Shown in pieces: positions 45,043-53,809 of a DNA stretch of 64,000 bases (position 1 is the stretch's first letter; each line of letters opens with the position of its first letter). A program made the translations under genes and the position numbers. The stretch is from assembly GCA_009692115.1 (NCBI GenBank), contig SHZU01000003.1, positions 260,674 to 324,673 on the forward strand. The letters run 5' to 3'. Origin of the DNA: Gemmatimonadota bacterium. Lineage in GTDB: Bacteria > Gemmatimonadota > Gemmatimonadetes > Gemmatimonadales > GWC2-71-9. The notes beneath the pieces are model-generated. The model searched no databases and had not been told where the DNA came from. It saw only the letters and a program-made list of their open reading frames with translations.

Positions 45043-46643
45043 CAGTCCTTGCCTTGCGCGCCCCGCGCCACCCGGCGGCGGCGGAGTTGATCGGTTCGAA
45101 CCGCCTGCTCCGAGCGCTCAACCGACCGGAGAATCTGCTCGGCTTCTGCGGCGGTCATGCCCTCGGACCGCGGAGCGGGTTGGCCCGCCCCGCCCCGGGG
45201 ACGTTGCGGTTGTGGTTTGGGCTGACTGGACGACGGTGGCTGCCGGCGGGAGGTCAACTCCAAATTCCATTTGGCCGCGGCCGAGGCGGGCGACAACAGC
45301 AAAGCCTCCCGGAACCGGTCGGCCGCCTCGCGTTCCAACGGCCCCCGTTTGGCGGAATCGCTCCGAGCCTCCCGAAGGCTGGCGAGGCCGAGATTGTACA
45401 AGGATTGGAACCGGACCACCGGGTCGAGCGACCTGCCGGCCGCGCCGAGAGCTTCGCGCGCCACATCGAGTTTACCGGTGGCCAGGGCGACGGAACCCGC
45501 GTTATACCAACTGGTGTCGGCTCCGGAACCTGATGTGGCGGCGCGCCGGAACTCGTCCACCGCGCGGGTGGTGTCCGCACCGCGGAGCCTGGCCGTGCCG
45601 GCGGCGGGGCGCTGGGCGGCGGCTTCGCTGCTCGCCAGGAGGCCGACCACACCGACCAACGCGGCCCGCCGCCGCCAGGCGCCCTGGCCGAACAGCAGGA
45701 CGAGCGCGCCTAACGCCGCGATCCAGGCCCGGGGCCGAAGATCCTCGGTGCGCCGGCCGGTCGCCGGATCCCGGTCGAGCGACGCCAGGGTTTTCCAGGC
45801 GGCCCCCGCTTGGTCCGGAAAATCCGCCGGGATCAGGATGCCCTGGGCCGCGTCGGCGATCGACCGGAGCATCTCGTCACGGCGGGCCGTCAGGACCTCG
45901 TTGCCGGCATCGTCTTTCTTATACTCGAGCAATCGCCCGGCCTCGTCGCGGATGGGAATCCGGGCCGGCGTGACGCCGCCCTGCCCGATCACGATCAACG
46001 TCACCCCGGCCTCCTGGAGCCCTCGGGCCGCCTCCCGGATCTGGTCCAGCGAATCATGGGCCTCGCCATCGGTCATCAGGACCATGGCCCGGGCGCCGCC
46101 CTCGCTCGCGGCCGCGAGCAACTGGCCACCCTGGTTCAGGACCGCCGCGAGGGCGGTCCCGCCCTCGCTCGCGATATCCGGCTCGAGCGCGTCGAGTTGG
46201 AGTTCGACGGCTCCGTCATCGAGCGTGAGCGGCGTCAAGATGTAGCTCCGCCCGGCAAACGCGAGCAGCGCCATCCGGTCACCCCGAGCGTCCTGGAGCA
46301 AACGGCGACTTTCCCCGATCGCCCGGCCGAGACGGCTCGGGAGCGCATCCTCCGCCAGCATTGACCGGCTGATGTCGATGGCGAACACGATGTTGAGCGC
46401 GCGGGTTTCGGTGTCGACGTCGGCGCTTCCGAATCGGGGCCCCGCGATCCCGACGGTAATCGCCAGGACGCCAAGGGCCACCCAGAACGGGCCGGAGGGC
46501 CCCCACCTCGCGGCGGCGGCGGCCCCGGCCGACCAGGCCGACGCCGCTTGAATCCGGCGGCGGCGGGCGATCCAGGCCAGGCCCCAGAAACCGAGGCCGA
46601 CCGCCGGCGCGAGCCAGAGGATCCACGGCAGGTCGAAGCTCAT
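45039..46643 (-). CDS. BatB/BatC fusion: VWA domain plus TPR
   Basis: A 534-residue membrane protein. Two N-terminal helices (about 8-25 and 52-68) flank a short linker, then a von Willebrand A domain with the MIDAS DISRS (about 90-94), GGTALAAVL and LMTDGEAHD. A third helix near 325-345 and a signal-like stretch (ALVGVVGLLASSEAAAQ) lead to a TPR region (about 370-470) and a Pro/Gln-rich linker before a helical end (AAEAEQILRSVERSEQ). BatB and BatC are normally separate, so this is a second fusion in the cluster. It overlaps both neighbours by four bases. Confidence 0.75.
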   Translation of the reverse strand: MSFDLPWILWLAPAVGLGFWGLAWIARRRRIQAASAWSAGAAAAARWGPSGPFWVALGVLAITVGIAGPRFGSADVDTETRALNIVFAIDISRSMLAEDALPSRLGRAIGESRRLLQDARGDRMALLAFAGRSYILTPLTLDDGAVELQLDALEPDIASEGGTALAAVLNQGGQLLAAASEGGARAMVLMTDGEAHDSLDQIREAARGLQEAGVTLIVIGQGGVTPARIPIRDEAGRLLEYKKDDAGNEVLTARRDEMLRSIADAAQGILIPADFPDQAGAAWKTLASLDRDPATGRRTEDLRPRAWIAALGALVLLFGQGAWRRRAALVGVVGLLASSEAAAQRPAAGTARLRGADTTRAVDEFRRAATSGSGADTSWYNAGSVALATGKLDVAREALGAAGRSLDPVVRFQSLYNLGLASLREARSDSAKRGPLEREAADRFREALLLSPASAAAKWNLELTSRRQPPSSSQPKPQPQRPRGGAGQPAPRSEGMTAAEAEQILRSVERSEQAVRTDQLRRRRVARGAQGKDW

Positions 46644-47614
46644 GCCGCCCTCCGCGCCACCGTGGCCGCTGCGAGGAGCTCGGCGGCGAGCATGGTGAGG
46701 GCAAACAGCAGGACCGGCCGGGTGCTCTCGTCGGCCGATCGGTAGCGGATCGTCTCGATCTCCGACCGTTCGAGCCGGTCAATTTGACTGAAGATCCGGC
46801 TTAAGGCATCGCTGTCCTTGGCCCGAAAGTACCGACCGCCGGTTTTGATTGCGATGTCGGTCAACAAGACTTCGTCAATCCGCACCGGCAGCATTTCATA
46901 CCGGTAACCGCTGGGACCCCGACCGGTGGGGATTCGGGCTTCGCCCTCCGTCCCCACCCCGATCGTGTACACCTTGACCCCCATTGCGGCCGCGGCCGCC
47001 GCCGCCGTCCGGGGATCGAGGGCCCCGCGGTTGTTCTCGCCGTCGGTCAACAACAGCACCACCTTCGAGGAGCTCTTGACCCGCCGCAATCGGTTGACGG
47101 CGGTGGCCAAGCCGCTGCCGATGGCCGTCCCGTCGTCGAGGGCGCCGATCCTCAGATCGAGTACCGCCCGCTCCAGGACGGCGTAGTCGAGCGTCACCGG
47201 CACCTGAGTCAGGGCCTCGCCGGCAAATGCGACCAGGCCGATCCGATCGGCCACCCGCCCCCGGATGAATCCGATGGCCTGCCGCTTGGCCACTTCGAGG
47301 CGGTTGGACGGCGCAAAGTCCTCCGCCAGCATGCTGCTCGAGACGTCGATCGTGATCACGATCGAGATGCCCTCCCGCTTGATGGTCATCCGGTCACCCG
47401 GCAGTCGCGGCCCGGCTACGGCGAGCACCAGGCTGGCCAGTGTTAGGCTACGGCACCCCAACGGAATGGCGGCCATCCAGCGGCGGCCGGCGGCACCCTG
47501 GGCCACGACTCCGTCGGCGATCCAAACCGGCGTCGGGCGACGCCGTGATCGCCACCACAGCCAGGCGGGCACCAATAGCCCGATCAGCAGGAGCCATGGC
47601 CGGGCAAATGTCAT
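46640..47614 (-). CDS. BatA-like VWA-domain membrane protein
   Basis: A 324-residue protein with the topology of BatA: an N-terminal helix (MTFARPWLLLIGLLVPAWL), a second near 55-70, a VWA domain with DVSSSM as MIDAS, GTAIGSGLATAV and LLTDGENN, and a C-terminal helix (VLLFALTMLAAELLAAAT). The upstream frame is open but non-conserved; ATG 47614 sits in an ATGA overlap with the preceding gene. With the MoxR ATPase and the two fused Bat proteins it should form the membrane part of the complex. In Bacteroides these genes were linked to aerotolerance, but their biochemical role remains unclear. Confidence 0.82.
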   Translation of the reverse strand: MTFARPWLLLIGLLVPAWLWWRSRRRPTPVWIADGVVAQGAAGRRWMAAIPLGCRSLTLASLVLAVAGPRLPGDRMTIKREGISIVITIDVSSSMLAEDFAPSNRLEVAKRQAIGFIRGRVADRIGLVAFAGEALTQVPVTLDYAVLERAVLDLRIGALDDGTAIGSGLATAVNRLRRVKSSSKVVLLLTDGENNRGALDPRTAAAAAAAMGVKVYTIGVGTEGEARIPTGRGPSGYRYEMLPVRIDEVLLTDIAIKTGGRYFRAKDSDALSRIFSQIDRLERSEIETIRYRSADESTRPVLLFALTMLAAELLAAATVARRAA

Positions 47615-48354
47615 CCGAGGTCCTGTGCCGCCACCCAGGCCGCGGCGTCGACGACCAACTGCTCCGCCTCGGGGGGAAGAGCCCCAGACTGGAATCCAAT
47701 CGCATCGAGGGCTCTGCCGAGGGCCTGACCGGTCTGATCCGGGGCCGACGACGACAGCTTGGCGTGGATCAGGTGGGACCAGCCCTCGGCGGCGGCTCGG
47801 GTCTCCCCGGCTCGGTGCCACTGCCCGAGGACGGGAACGATCGACGGGGCCGGGGCCACCGGTGCCGCCGGCGGAGGCGCCGGCCGGCGGACCCGCCGGA
47901 CCCCCGCGATCGCGGTCGCGGCGAGCCCGACCAGCACCCACAGGACGACCAGCGGCAGGAGGCTCCGCTCTTCTTGCGGAAGGACGTCGGCCGCCTCGCG
48001 CGGGACCAGCGAATCCCGCGGCACGTTCGGCGGGAGAACCGTCGCGATCTCGACCGACACCGGCCGGGCCGGCAAGGTATCGGAACGGCCATCGGGATTG
48101 ACGACGATTGGCCCCGGAACCGTGACACCGTGACGACCCGGGTACCAGAAGGCCACCGGGTACCGGATGATCGCCGAGTCGCCGACGTAGTCCACTTCGG
48201 ACGGGCCCAGCACTTGACCGATGTCGCCAAGATTCCAGCCTTGGGCCCGAACAATCTGCCGCGCCGCGAGCGGTACCTTGGTGCTGATCCAGACCGTATC
48301 TCCGACGGTCGGGAGCCGCGGCTGTCCCGCCAACAGGACCAGAACCAAGATCAT
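47611..48354 (-). CDS. Exported single-helix protein of the MoxR/Bat cluster
   Basis: A 247-residue product. A short hydrophobic N-terminus (MILVLVLLAG) is followed by a beta-rich segment (about 12-125; VGDTVWISTKVPL, SAIIRYPVAFWYPG, RPVSVEIATVLPPN). One membrane helix lies at about 145-165 (LLPLVVLWVLVGLAATAIAGV), and a cytoplasmic Pro-rich linker and helical tail follow. Genes of this layout often sit between DUF58 and BatA genes and are of unknown function. ATG 48354 follows the DUF58 stop by one base (TAAGATG), and its stop overlaps BatA. Confidence 0.65.
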   Translation of the reverse strand: MILVLVLLAGQPRLPTVGDTVWISTKVPLAARQIVRAQGWNLGDIGQVLGPSEVDYVGDSAIIRYPVAFWYPGRHGVTVPGPIVVNPDGRSDTLPARPVSVEIATVLPPNVPRDSLVPREAADVLPQEERSLLPLVVLWVLVGLAATAIAGVRRVRRPAPPPAAPVAPAPSIVPVLGQWHRAGETRAAAEGWSHLIHAKLSSSAPDQTGQALGRALDAIGFQSGALPPEAEQLVVDAAAWVAAQDLG

Positions 48355-48355
48355 C

Positions 48356-49240
48356 TTAGCGCCGGCCGCGCGACCGCGGACCGAAAGCCCGGCGGAGCAC
48401 TGGAGCGTAGTCCTCACCCACGTCGACAGGGACGTGCCGAACGCCGGAGGACCGGATTCGCTGGTTGCGTGCCTCCAGTCGGTCGCGAGCCATTTGTTCC
48501 CATCGCCGCCGCACCGTCGGACTGCTGGTATCGAGCAGCACCAACCGGCCCGACTCGGCGTCCTCGATCTCGAACCATCCCTGGCCCCGGGGATGCTGCT
48601 CGCGGACATCGTCGATGGTAATGGCGGTCACGTCGTGGCGGACCGCCAACTGCTTGAGCGGTCGATCCCAGTCGCGTCCCTGAAAATCCGAAATCAAGAT
48701 GACCACCGCCCGATGCCGGAGGACCCGGGTCGTATAACGGATCGCGGCCCCGATATCGGTGCCCTGGTGCATCGGAGCGAACGCCAACAAATCGCGAATC
48801 AACCGGAGGGCGTGGCGCCGGCCCTTGGCGGGCCTGACGACCTGCTCGACTCGGTCGGTGAACAGCAGGGCGCCGGTCCGGTCCTGTTCCCGGGCGCCCG
48901 CCAAGGCCAGCACGGCTGCGATCTCGACAGCCCGGAGGGCCCGCGGTACCGGATCGCCGACCCGGGTCGACCCCGATTGGTCGACCACCAGCAGCAGGGT
49001 GAGTTCCCGTTCCTCGGTGAACGTTTTGATGAAGGGCGACCCGAGGCGGGCGGAGACGTTCCAGTCGATGGCCCGATAGTCGTCGCCGTGTTCGTAGGCC
49101 CGAACTTCGGAGAACTCCATCCCCTGGCCCCGAAACACCGATCGCGACTCACCCGCGAACAGAGTATCGATCACGCCGCGGGTTCGAATCGCGATCCCCT
49201 TGACCTGCTTCAGCAGTTCGGGCGAGACCCGAACGGTCAC
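48356..49240 (-). CDS. DUF58-domain protein of the MoxR cluster
   Basis: A 294-residue cytoplasmic protein of the DUF58 family, which carries a VWA-like fold. The landmarks are SVFRGQGMEFSEVRAYEHGDD, followed by YRAIDWNVSARLG, and the LLLVVDQSGST MIDAS-like motif. DUF58 proteins are almost always next to moxR and are thought to be substrates or partners of the ATPase. It overlaps the moxR gene (GTGA or ATGA-type) and is one base before the next gene. Confidence 0.88.
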   Translation of the reverse strand: MTVRVSPELLKQVKGIAIRTRGVIDTLFAGESRSVFRGQGMEFSEVRAYEHGDDYRAIDWNVSARLGSPFIKTFTEERELTLLLVVDQSGSTRVGDPVPRALRAVEIAAVLALAGAREQDRTGALLFTDRVEQVVRPAKGRRHALRLIRDLLAFAPMHQGTDIGAAIRYTTRVLRHRAVVILISDFQGRDWDRPLKQLAVRHDVTAITIDDVREQHPRGQGWFEIEDAESGRLVLLDTSSPTVRRRWEQMARDRLEARNQRIRSSGVRHVPVDVGEDYAPVLRRAFGPRSRGRR

Positions 49241-50214
49241 GGCACTTTCACTTTCGAAAGGACCTGCTCCACGATGGAATCGCTGGTCACGTCCTCGGCG
49301 TCGGCTTCGAAGGACAAGACGATCCGGTGCCGCATCACATCGGGCGCGAGCGCCTGAATATCGTGGGGCGTGACATACCCGCGACCTTGGAGCACCGCAT
49401 GGGCCCGGGAGGCTTGGGCCAGCGCGATCGAAGCCCGCGGTGAGGCGCCGAAGGCAATCAACGGGGCCAGGGACCCGAGACCGACGGAGGCCGGGTCCCG
49501 GGTGGCCCGAACCAAATCGACGATATAATCGGCCAACCGGGGATCGAGATGGGTGGTGAGGGTCGAGTGTCGTAAGGCGAGGACCACCGCCGGCTCGAGC
49601 ACCGCCGCTACTGGGATCTTCTCACCGCCGCTCATCCGCTGAAGGATCTCGCGCTCATCGGACCGGCTCGGGTAGCCCACGTGGACCTTGAGCAGAAATC
49701 GGTCGAGCTGCGCCTCCGGGAGCGGATAGGTCCCCTCGCTCTCGATCGGGTTTTGGGTGGCCAGCACGAGGAACGGGTCCGGGAGCGGATAGGTTTGTCC
49801 ACCGATCGTGACCTGATGTTCTTGCATGGCCTCGAGCAGCGCCGATTGGACTTTGGCGGGGGCCCGGTTGATTTCGTCGGCCAGGACGATATTGGCGAAC
49901 AGCGGCCCCTGCTTGGGGCGAAACTCCTGGATCTTCTGATCGAAGATCATCGTGCCGACGATGTCGGCCGGCAGCAAATCCGGCGTAAACTGGATCCGGG
50001 AAAAGCTGGCGTTAATGGTCTCAGCGAGGGTCCGGACGGCCAGCGTCTTCGCCAGCCCCGGCACGCCCTCGAGGAGGACGTGGCCTCCGGTCAGCAGCGC
50101 CACCGCCAATCGTTCGACCATGCCGCGCTGCCCCACGATCCGGCGGCCGATTTCGTCGAGCGCCTGGCGGAGGACATCGGTGTGCGGCGGTGTTGCCGGA
50201 GTTTCTTGCGCCAT
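49237..50214 (-). CDS. MoxR-family AAA+ ATPase
   Basis: A 325-residue MoxR-type AAA+ ATPase, a chaperone-like remodeller of VWA-containing complexes. Walker A is GVPGLAKT near 50-57, Walker B is VLADEINRAP, and the arginine-finger region has the family pre-sensor insert (LATQNPIESEGTYPLPEAQLDRFL). The frame is open upstream to 50379 but ATG 50214 gives the normal length. It heads the MoxR-DUF58-VWA-Bat set 28 bases after rluB and is translationally coupled to the DUF58 gene. Confidence 0.93.
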   Translation of the reverse strand: MAQETPATPPHTDVLRQALDEIGRRIVGQRGMVERLAVALLTGGHVLLEGVPGLAKTLAVRTLAETINASFSRIQFTPDLLPADIVGTMIFDQKIQEFRPKQGPLFANIVLADEINRAPAKVQSALLEAMQEHQVTIGGQTYPLPDPFLVLATQNPIESEGTYPLPEAQLDRFLLKVHVGYPSRSDEREILQRMSGGEKIPVAAVLEPAVVLALRHSTLTTHLDPRLADYIVDLVRATRDPASVGLGSLAPLIAFGASPRASIALAQASRAHAVLQGRGYVTPHDIQALAPDVMRHRIVLSFEADAEDVTSDSIVEQVLSKVKVP

Positions 50215-50242
50215 AGCGGCGGGCGTCCTCAGAAGAGCGAAA

Positions 50243-50968
50243 TCAGGGAACCGGCATGTCGATGGCCTTGTACAGCGCCCGCACCTCATCGGGTTGGAGC
50301 GGGCGCCACTCACCGGCCTCGAGGTCGCCGAGCCGAATCGGGCCGTAGGACAGCCGGGCCAACCGCTCGACCTTGCCACCCATTTCTCCCACCCATTTCC
50401 GGACGATGGCGTTTCGCCCCTCAGCCAATGAAATGTCGATCAGGCTGCGGCCGTCGCGGCCGCCTTTGACTCTCACCGACAAGGGGACGACCGGCCGCCC
50501 GTCGACGACCACGCTTTTCTTGACCGCCTCGGCCAACACCTCGGTGGCGACCCCATGCACCAGCACCGAGTAGCGCCGCGGAATCCGGTACTTGGGGTGG
50601 GTCAGCCGGTGGACGGCCTCGCCATCGGTCGTCAACAGGAGCAACCCGGTCGTCATCACGTCTAAGCGTCCTACGTAGGTGAGCCCCTTGTTGTTTGGGA
50701 TCAGTTCGAGGACGGTCTTCCGTCCTTGCTCGTCGTCGGCGGTGGTCACGACGCCGAGCGGCTTGTGCAACAAAATCCACCGATTCGGGAGTTGCTGGAT
50801 CTTCCGCCCCTTGACCGAGATTCGTTGGCGGTCAGGGTCAACCTTGCTGCCTAGCGTGGCTACCTTGCCGTCGATCATGACGGAGCCGGCCTCGATCAAC
50901 TCCTCCGCCTTTCGGCGGGACGCCACGCCGGCCCGGGCCAGGGCCCGCTGGAGACGCATTTCACTCAT
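50243..50968 (-). CDS. rluB: 23S rRNA pseudouridine synthase, RluB/RsuA family
   Basis: A 241-residue pseudouridine synthase with an N-terminal S4 RNA-binding domain (RLQRALARAGVASRRKAEELI) and a catalytic domain carrying VGRLDVMTTGLLLLT, where D is the catalytic Asp, plus HPKYRIPRRYSV. RluB makes pseudouridine in helix 89 of 23S rRNA; RsuA-type enzymes modify 16S, so the exact site is inferred. It follows scpB in the common scpA-scpB-rluB order, with an ATGA overlap. Confidence 0.88.
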   Translation of the reverse strand: MSEMRLQRALARAGVASRRKAEELIEAGSVMIDGKVATLGSKVDPDRQRISVKGRKIQQLPNRWILLHKPLGVVTTADDEQGRKTVLELIPNNKGLTYVGRLDVMTTGLLLLTTDGEAVHRLTHPKYRIPRRYSVLVHGVATEVLAEAVKKSVVVDGRPVVPLSVRVKGGRDGRSLIDISLAEGRNAIVRKWVGEMGGKVERLARLSYGPIRLGDLEAGEWRPLQPDEVRALYKAIDMPVP

Positions 50969-51549
50969 GATTCGGCTTCGACGAAGGCGGCGGTGTCTTG
51001 ATCCTCGATCATCTCGGGCTTGGGCGGCTTGAGCGCGATCGACAACTCGTCGGATCGGGGCAGATTGGCGAGGTCGGGAAGGCCTAGCAGTTCGAGGAAG
51101 AGAGGCGTGGTCCCATAGAGCAGGGGCCGTCCCATGGCCTCGCTCCGGCCGACGACTTCGATCAGTCCCCGCTCCTGCAGCGTCCGGAGCACCCCGGCCG
51201 CGTTCACCCCCCGGATTTCCTCGATCTCGGCCCGGCCGACCGGCTGGCGATACGAGATGGTTGCGAGGGTCTCGAGCATGGCACCCGAGAGCCGCGACGG
51301 CTTGGTGTTCAACTGGGCCCGTTCGATGGCGGCGGCGAAGGCCGGCCGGCTCAGGATCTGGAACCCGCCCGCCACTTCACCCACCTCGACGCCGTGGCCA
51401 TCGAAATCGTAGTGCTCACGCAATTGGTCGAGCGCTTGGCGGACCTCCGACAAGGAGACGTCGGGGTCCAGCATCTGCAGCTCCTCAACGGTAACCGGTC
51501 GGGGCGACGCGAACAGCGCGGCTTCAATCAGCTGAACGAGGGGATTCAC
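50965..51549 (-). CDS. scpB: Segregation and condensation protein B
   Basis: A 194-residue ScpB, a winged-helix subunit of the SMC-ScpAB condensin. The N-terminal LIEAALFASPRPVTVEELQ and the motif LETLATISYRQPVGRAEIEEIRGV in two parts are typical; the tail is acidic. It starts at GTG 51549 and overlaps the end of scpA by 26 bases. With ScpA it bridges SMC heads during chromosome organisation; smc is not in this window. Confidence 0.92.
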   Translation of the reverse strand: MNPLVQLIEAALFASPRPVTVEELQMLDPDVSLSEVRQALDQLREHYDFDGHGVEVGEVAGGFQILSRPAFAAAIERAQLNTKPSRLSGAMLETLATISYRQPVGRAEIEEIRGVNAAGVLRTLQERGLIEVVGRSEAMGRPLLYGTTPLFLELLGLPDLANLPRSDELSIALKPPKPEMIEDQDTAAFVEAES

Positions 51550-52312
51550 GGGAGATCACCACCGGCCCGAAGGCCGCTTGTTGCGAGATACGAGCCGTTC
51601 CCCGCCGGGCCATTTCCAGAATGGCCAGCAGGGTCGAAAGGACATCAACGATCGTCGGCGTCGGCCCGACCGCCTCGATCCAGGTAATGGTCTCTTTGTC
51701 GGCCAAGAGGGTTTGAATCCGGAGCGTGGCGCCCTCGATGTTTAGGGGGCGCGCCACCACCCGGTGCATAACCGGGTGAAGAATCGAAGCAATCACTCGT
51801 TCGACGGCGGCCAGTACGTCGAGCAGGTCAAGGGTCAGCGGCGGTGGCGGAAGGACCGGCGCCGGCGGGATGTACCCCCGAGGAAACTTCACCGCCCGGC
51901 GTTCGGCCGCCTCGGCCATCCACAGGGCAATCTCTTTGATCTGCTGATACTCAAGCAGCCGTCGGACCAACTCGGAGCGGGGATCCTCCCATTCCTCACC
52001 ATCGGTGCCGCGCGGCAGCAGCATCTGGACCTTGAGGCGCACCAATCGACTGGCCATGTCGAGGTAGTCGGCCGCCTGGTTCAAGCCCAACCCGTGAATG
52101 GCCCGCAGAAACTGATCGGCGATCCGCGCGATGGGGATATCGGCGATGTCGACCTGCTCCTCGCGGAGCAGGTGGAGCAAGAGGTCCAGCGGACCCGTGA
52201 ACCCGTCCAGTTCAACGACAAAACCGGTTCCCAGCGAATCGGCCACCAATCGGTCGGCGGCGGTTGCGGGAACTTCGGTGTCCGGAACGGGGCTCGGGCC
52301 GACCAAGGTCAT
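51524..52312 (-). CDS. scpA: Segregation and condensation protein A
   Basis: A 262-residue ScpA, the kleisin that closes the SMC ring. VELDGFTGPLDLLLHLLREEQVDI is the N-terminal motif (in parts), followed by ADYLDMASRLVRLKVQMLLP, and the C-terminal winged helix has VDVLSTLLAILEMARRGTARI. The frame is open to 52411 but ATG 52312 is preferred for length. It is divergent from rpsT across a 175-base gap and is the first gene of a long run ending at birA. Confidence 0.92.
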   Translation of the reverse strand: MTLVGPSPVPDTEVPATAADRLVADSLGTGFVVELDGFTGPLDLLLHLLREEQVDIADIPIARIADQFLRAIHGLGLNQAADYLDMASRLVRLKVQMLLPRGTDGEEWEDPRSELVRRLLEYQQIKEIALWMAEAAERRAVKFPRGYIPPAPVLPPPPLTLDLLDVLAAVERVIASILHPVMHRVVARPLNIEGATLRIQTLLADKETITWIEAVGPTPTIVDVLSTLLAILEMARRGTARISQQAAFGPVVISRESPRSAD

Positions 52313-52403
52313 GGATTCAGTCGTACGGGTGTGAGGACACGAGAATTCGGCCTTCAATATGGGGCCGGAACCCCTCCAGGCGAAGGGGTTATCCGCCCGG
52401 GAC

Positions 52404-52433
52404 TTGCCCAAACGGCCCCCGGAACGCTATTTT
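52404..52433 (+). promoter_or_regulatory. Possible rpsT promoter
   Basis: TTGCCC at 52404-52409 and TATTTT at 52428-52433, spaced by 18 bases and 54 bases upstream of the rpsT start. Four of six positions match at each box. The divergent position between scpA and rpsT supports it. Confidence 0.45.
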
Positions 52434-52487
52434 TCGGGGCTTCAGTCATCAGTGGTTTTCGTTCGTTCGTCCGCCGGGGAGTCAATC

Positions 52488-52727
52488 GTGCCGAGGATCA
52501 AATCAGCCAAGAAACAGATGCGCCAGACCAAGGCCCGTACCGCCGTCAATAAAGGGCAACGGAGCCAGCTCCGCACCGCCATCAAGACGGTCCGCGGCCT
52601 GACGGATCCGGATGCCCGAGCCAAGGCCTTCGCCGAAGCCGAGAAGCTTATCGACCGGGCCGGGCAGAAGCGGATCATTCATCCGAACGCCGCCGCCCGG
52701 CTCAAGAGCCGAATCAAGACGAGATAG
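52488..52727 (+). CDS. rpsT: 30S ribosomal protein S20
   Basis: A 79-residue S20, which binds 16S rRNA early in 30S assembly. The start is GTG 52488 (PRIKSAKKQMRQTKARTAVN follows), with GGGGAG seven bases upstream; upstream in-frame codons would add a non-conserved extension. The C-terminal IIHPNAAARLKSRIKTR is typical. A single-gene unit, with its own promoter and terminator. Confidence 0.95.
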   Translation: MPRIKSAKKQMRQTKARTAVNKGQRSQLRTAIKTVRGLTDPDARAKAFAEAEKLIDRAGQKRIIHPNAAARLKSRIKTR

Positions 52728-52752
52728 CCGCCTCACCAACCCAACCAAATCG

Positions 52753-52783
52753 AAAGGGGCCGGGATTTCTCCCGGCCCCTTTG
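52753..52783 (+). terminator. rpsT terminator, likely bidirectional
   Basis: A 13-bp perfect stem AAAGGGGCCGGGA / TCCCGGCCCCTTT with a 4-base loop, ending in TTTG on the plus strand and AAAG-side T residues on the minus strand. It sits between the convergent rpsT and zinc-ribbon genes, 25 bases after rpsT. Confidence 0.85.
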
Positions 52784-52802
52784 TGCAGCGGAGCCGCCGA
52801 GC

Positions 52803-53729
52803 TCACACGGCGGCGAGCTCGGCCCCGCACCGCTCGCAGTACCACTCGGTCGGTCGGTTGAGCGCCCCGCACTCGCCACATTTCAGCGTCTTCGCGACCG
52901 TCTGGCTCGGGCGTTCGGTCTTCGGCTCCGCCGCAACCGAGACATTGGACGCCTGGCCGGTCGCATTCCGCGGATCAATCGTCATCGACTTGAGAAACGT
53001 CAGCTCATCGACCGACGGAGCCGGCGGGGCCACCGGCTCTTTCGAGGCGGCGGGCGCTGACGGAAACGGAACGACCCGGACCGGACCGGATTCCCGAGGC
53101 TTGAGGCCGCCGCGGGGTACGAACCGAGGTGCCTCAGGGAGTTCGGTCGGGGCCGCGGAAACGGGGGCCGACTCGGCCACAGGCGGGGCCGCCGGGACCT
53201 CGTCCCGAGCCACCGGGGCGGACTCGGGAGTACGAAGTCCGGCTTCGGAGTCCCGGCGGCGGGCCACCGACTGCGCCACCAACGGGGCCGGGGGCGGCGC
53301 GATCTGACCGAAGATCTCGCCCAGGCGGCCGATCTCGGCCCCGAGTCGGTCGATCTCCTCGTCCATCCCGCGGATCTTCCCCGAGCAGTCCCGCTCAACC
53401 CGAGCCCATTCCTCATCGCTGTACTCGCCGACCATGTGGCGGAGCTCAGCTTCGGCCAGCGTTTCCTGCTCCTCGTTTCGCAACTCCTCGAACTCTTCAG
53501 CTTGAGTGCGAAGCCCCTGCCAGATGCTCGAAATCACATCGGAATGGCCGCGGATCTGCTCCACGACCTGACCCAGTCGGCCTTGATAATCCGACCGGAC
53601 TCGATCGCGAACGGATGGCGGGGTCTTATTCCATGCGGCCTCGAGTTTCTCCAGCCAATCCGCCAGTTGTTGACGGGTCGCCAGGAGCGTTTCGACTTCG
53701 CTCAGATCCTGACGGTGGTAGTCGGTCAT
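52803..53729 (-). CDS. Coiled-coil protein with C-terminal zinc ribbon
   Basis: A 308-residue protein. The N-terminal half (about 5-150) is strongly charged and helical, likely a coiled coil (EEFEELRNEEQETLAEAELR, DEEIDRLGAEIGRLGE). A long Pro/Ala-rich linker follows (about 150-255). The end carries a four-cysteine zinc ribbon, CGECGALN then CERCGAEL. Such a protein could be a scaffolding or adaptor factor, but no family is recognised. The start is 78 bases from pyrC. Confidence 0.65.
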   Translation of the reverse strand: MTDYHRQDLSEVETLLATRQQLADWLEKLEAAWNKTPPSVRDRVRSDYQGRLGQVVEQIRGHSDVISSIWQGLRTQAEEFEELRNEEQETLAEAELRHMVGEYSDEEWARVERDCSGKIRGMDEEIDRLGAEIGRLGEIFGQIAPPPAPLVAQSVARRRDSEAGLRTPESAPVARDEVPAAPPVAESAPVSAAPTELPEAPRFVPRGGLKPRESGPVRVVPFPSAPAASKEPVAPPAPSVDELTFLKSMTIDPRNATGQASNVSVAAEPKTERPSQTVAKTLKCGECGALNRPTEWYCERCGAELAAV

Positions 53730-53809
53730 TCGGAACTTCCCCCAAATGGAAGCGAGAATCAGCGTCCCAAGATAAGGCGGAAGTCCTTTTCACGGAACAC
53801 TTTGCAATC

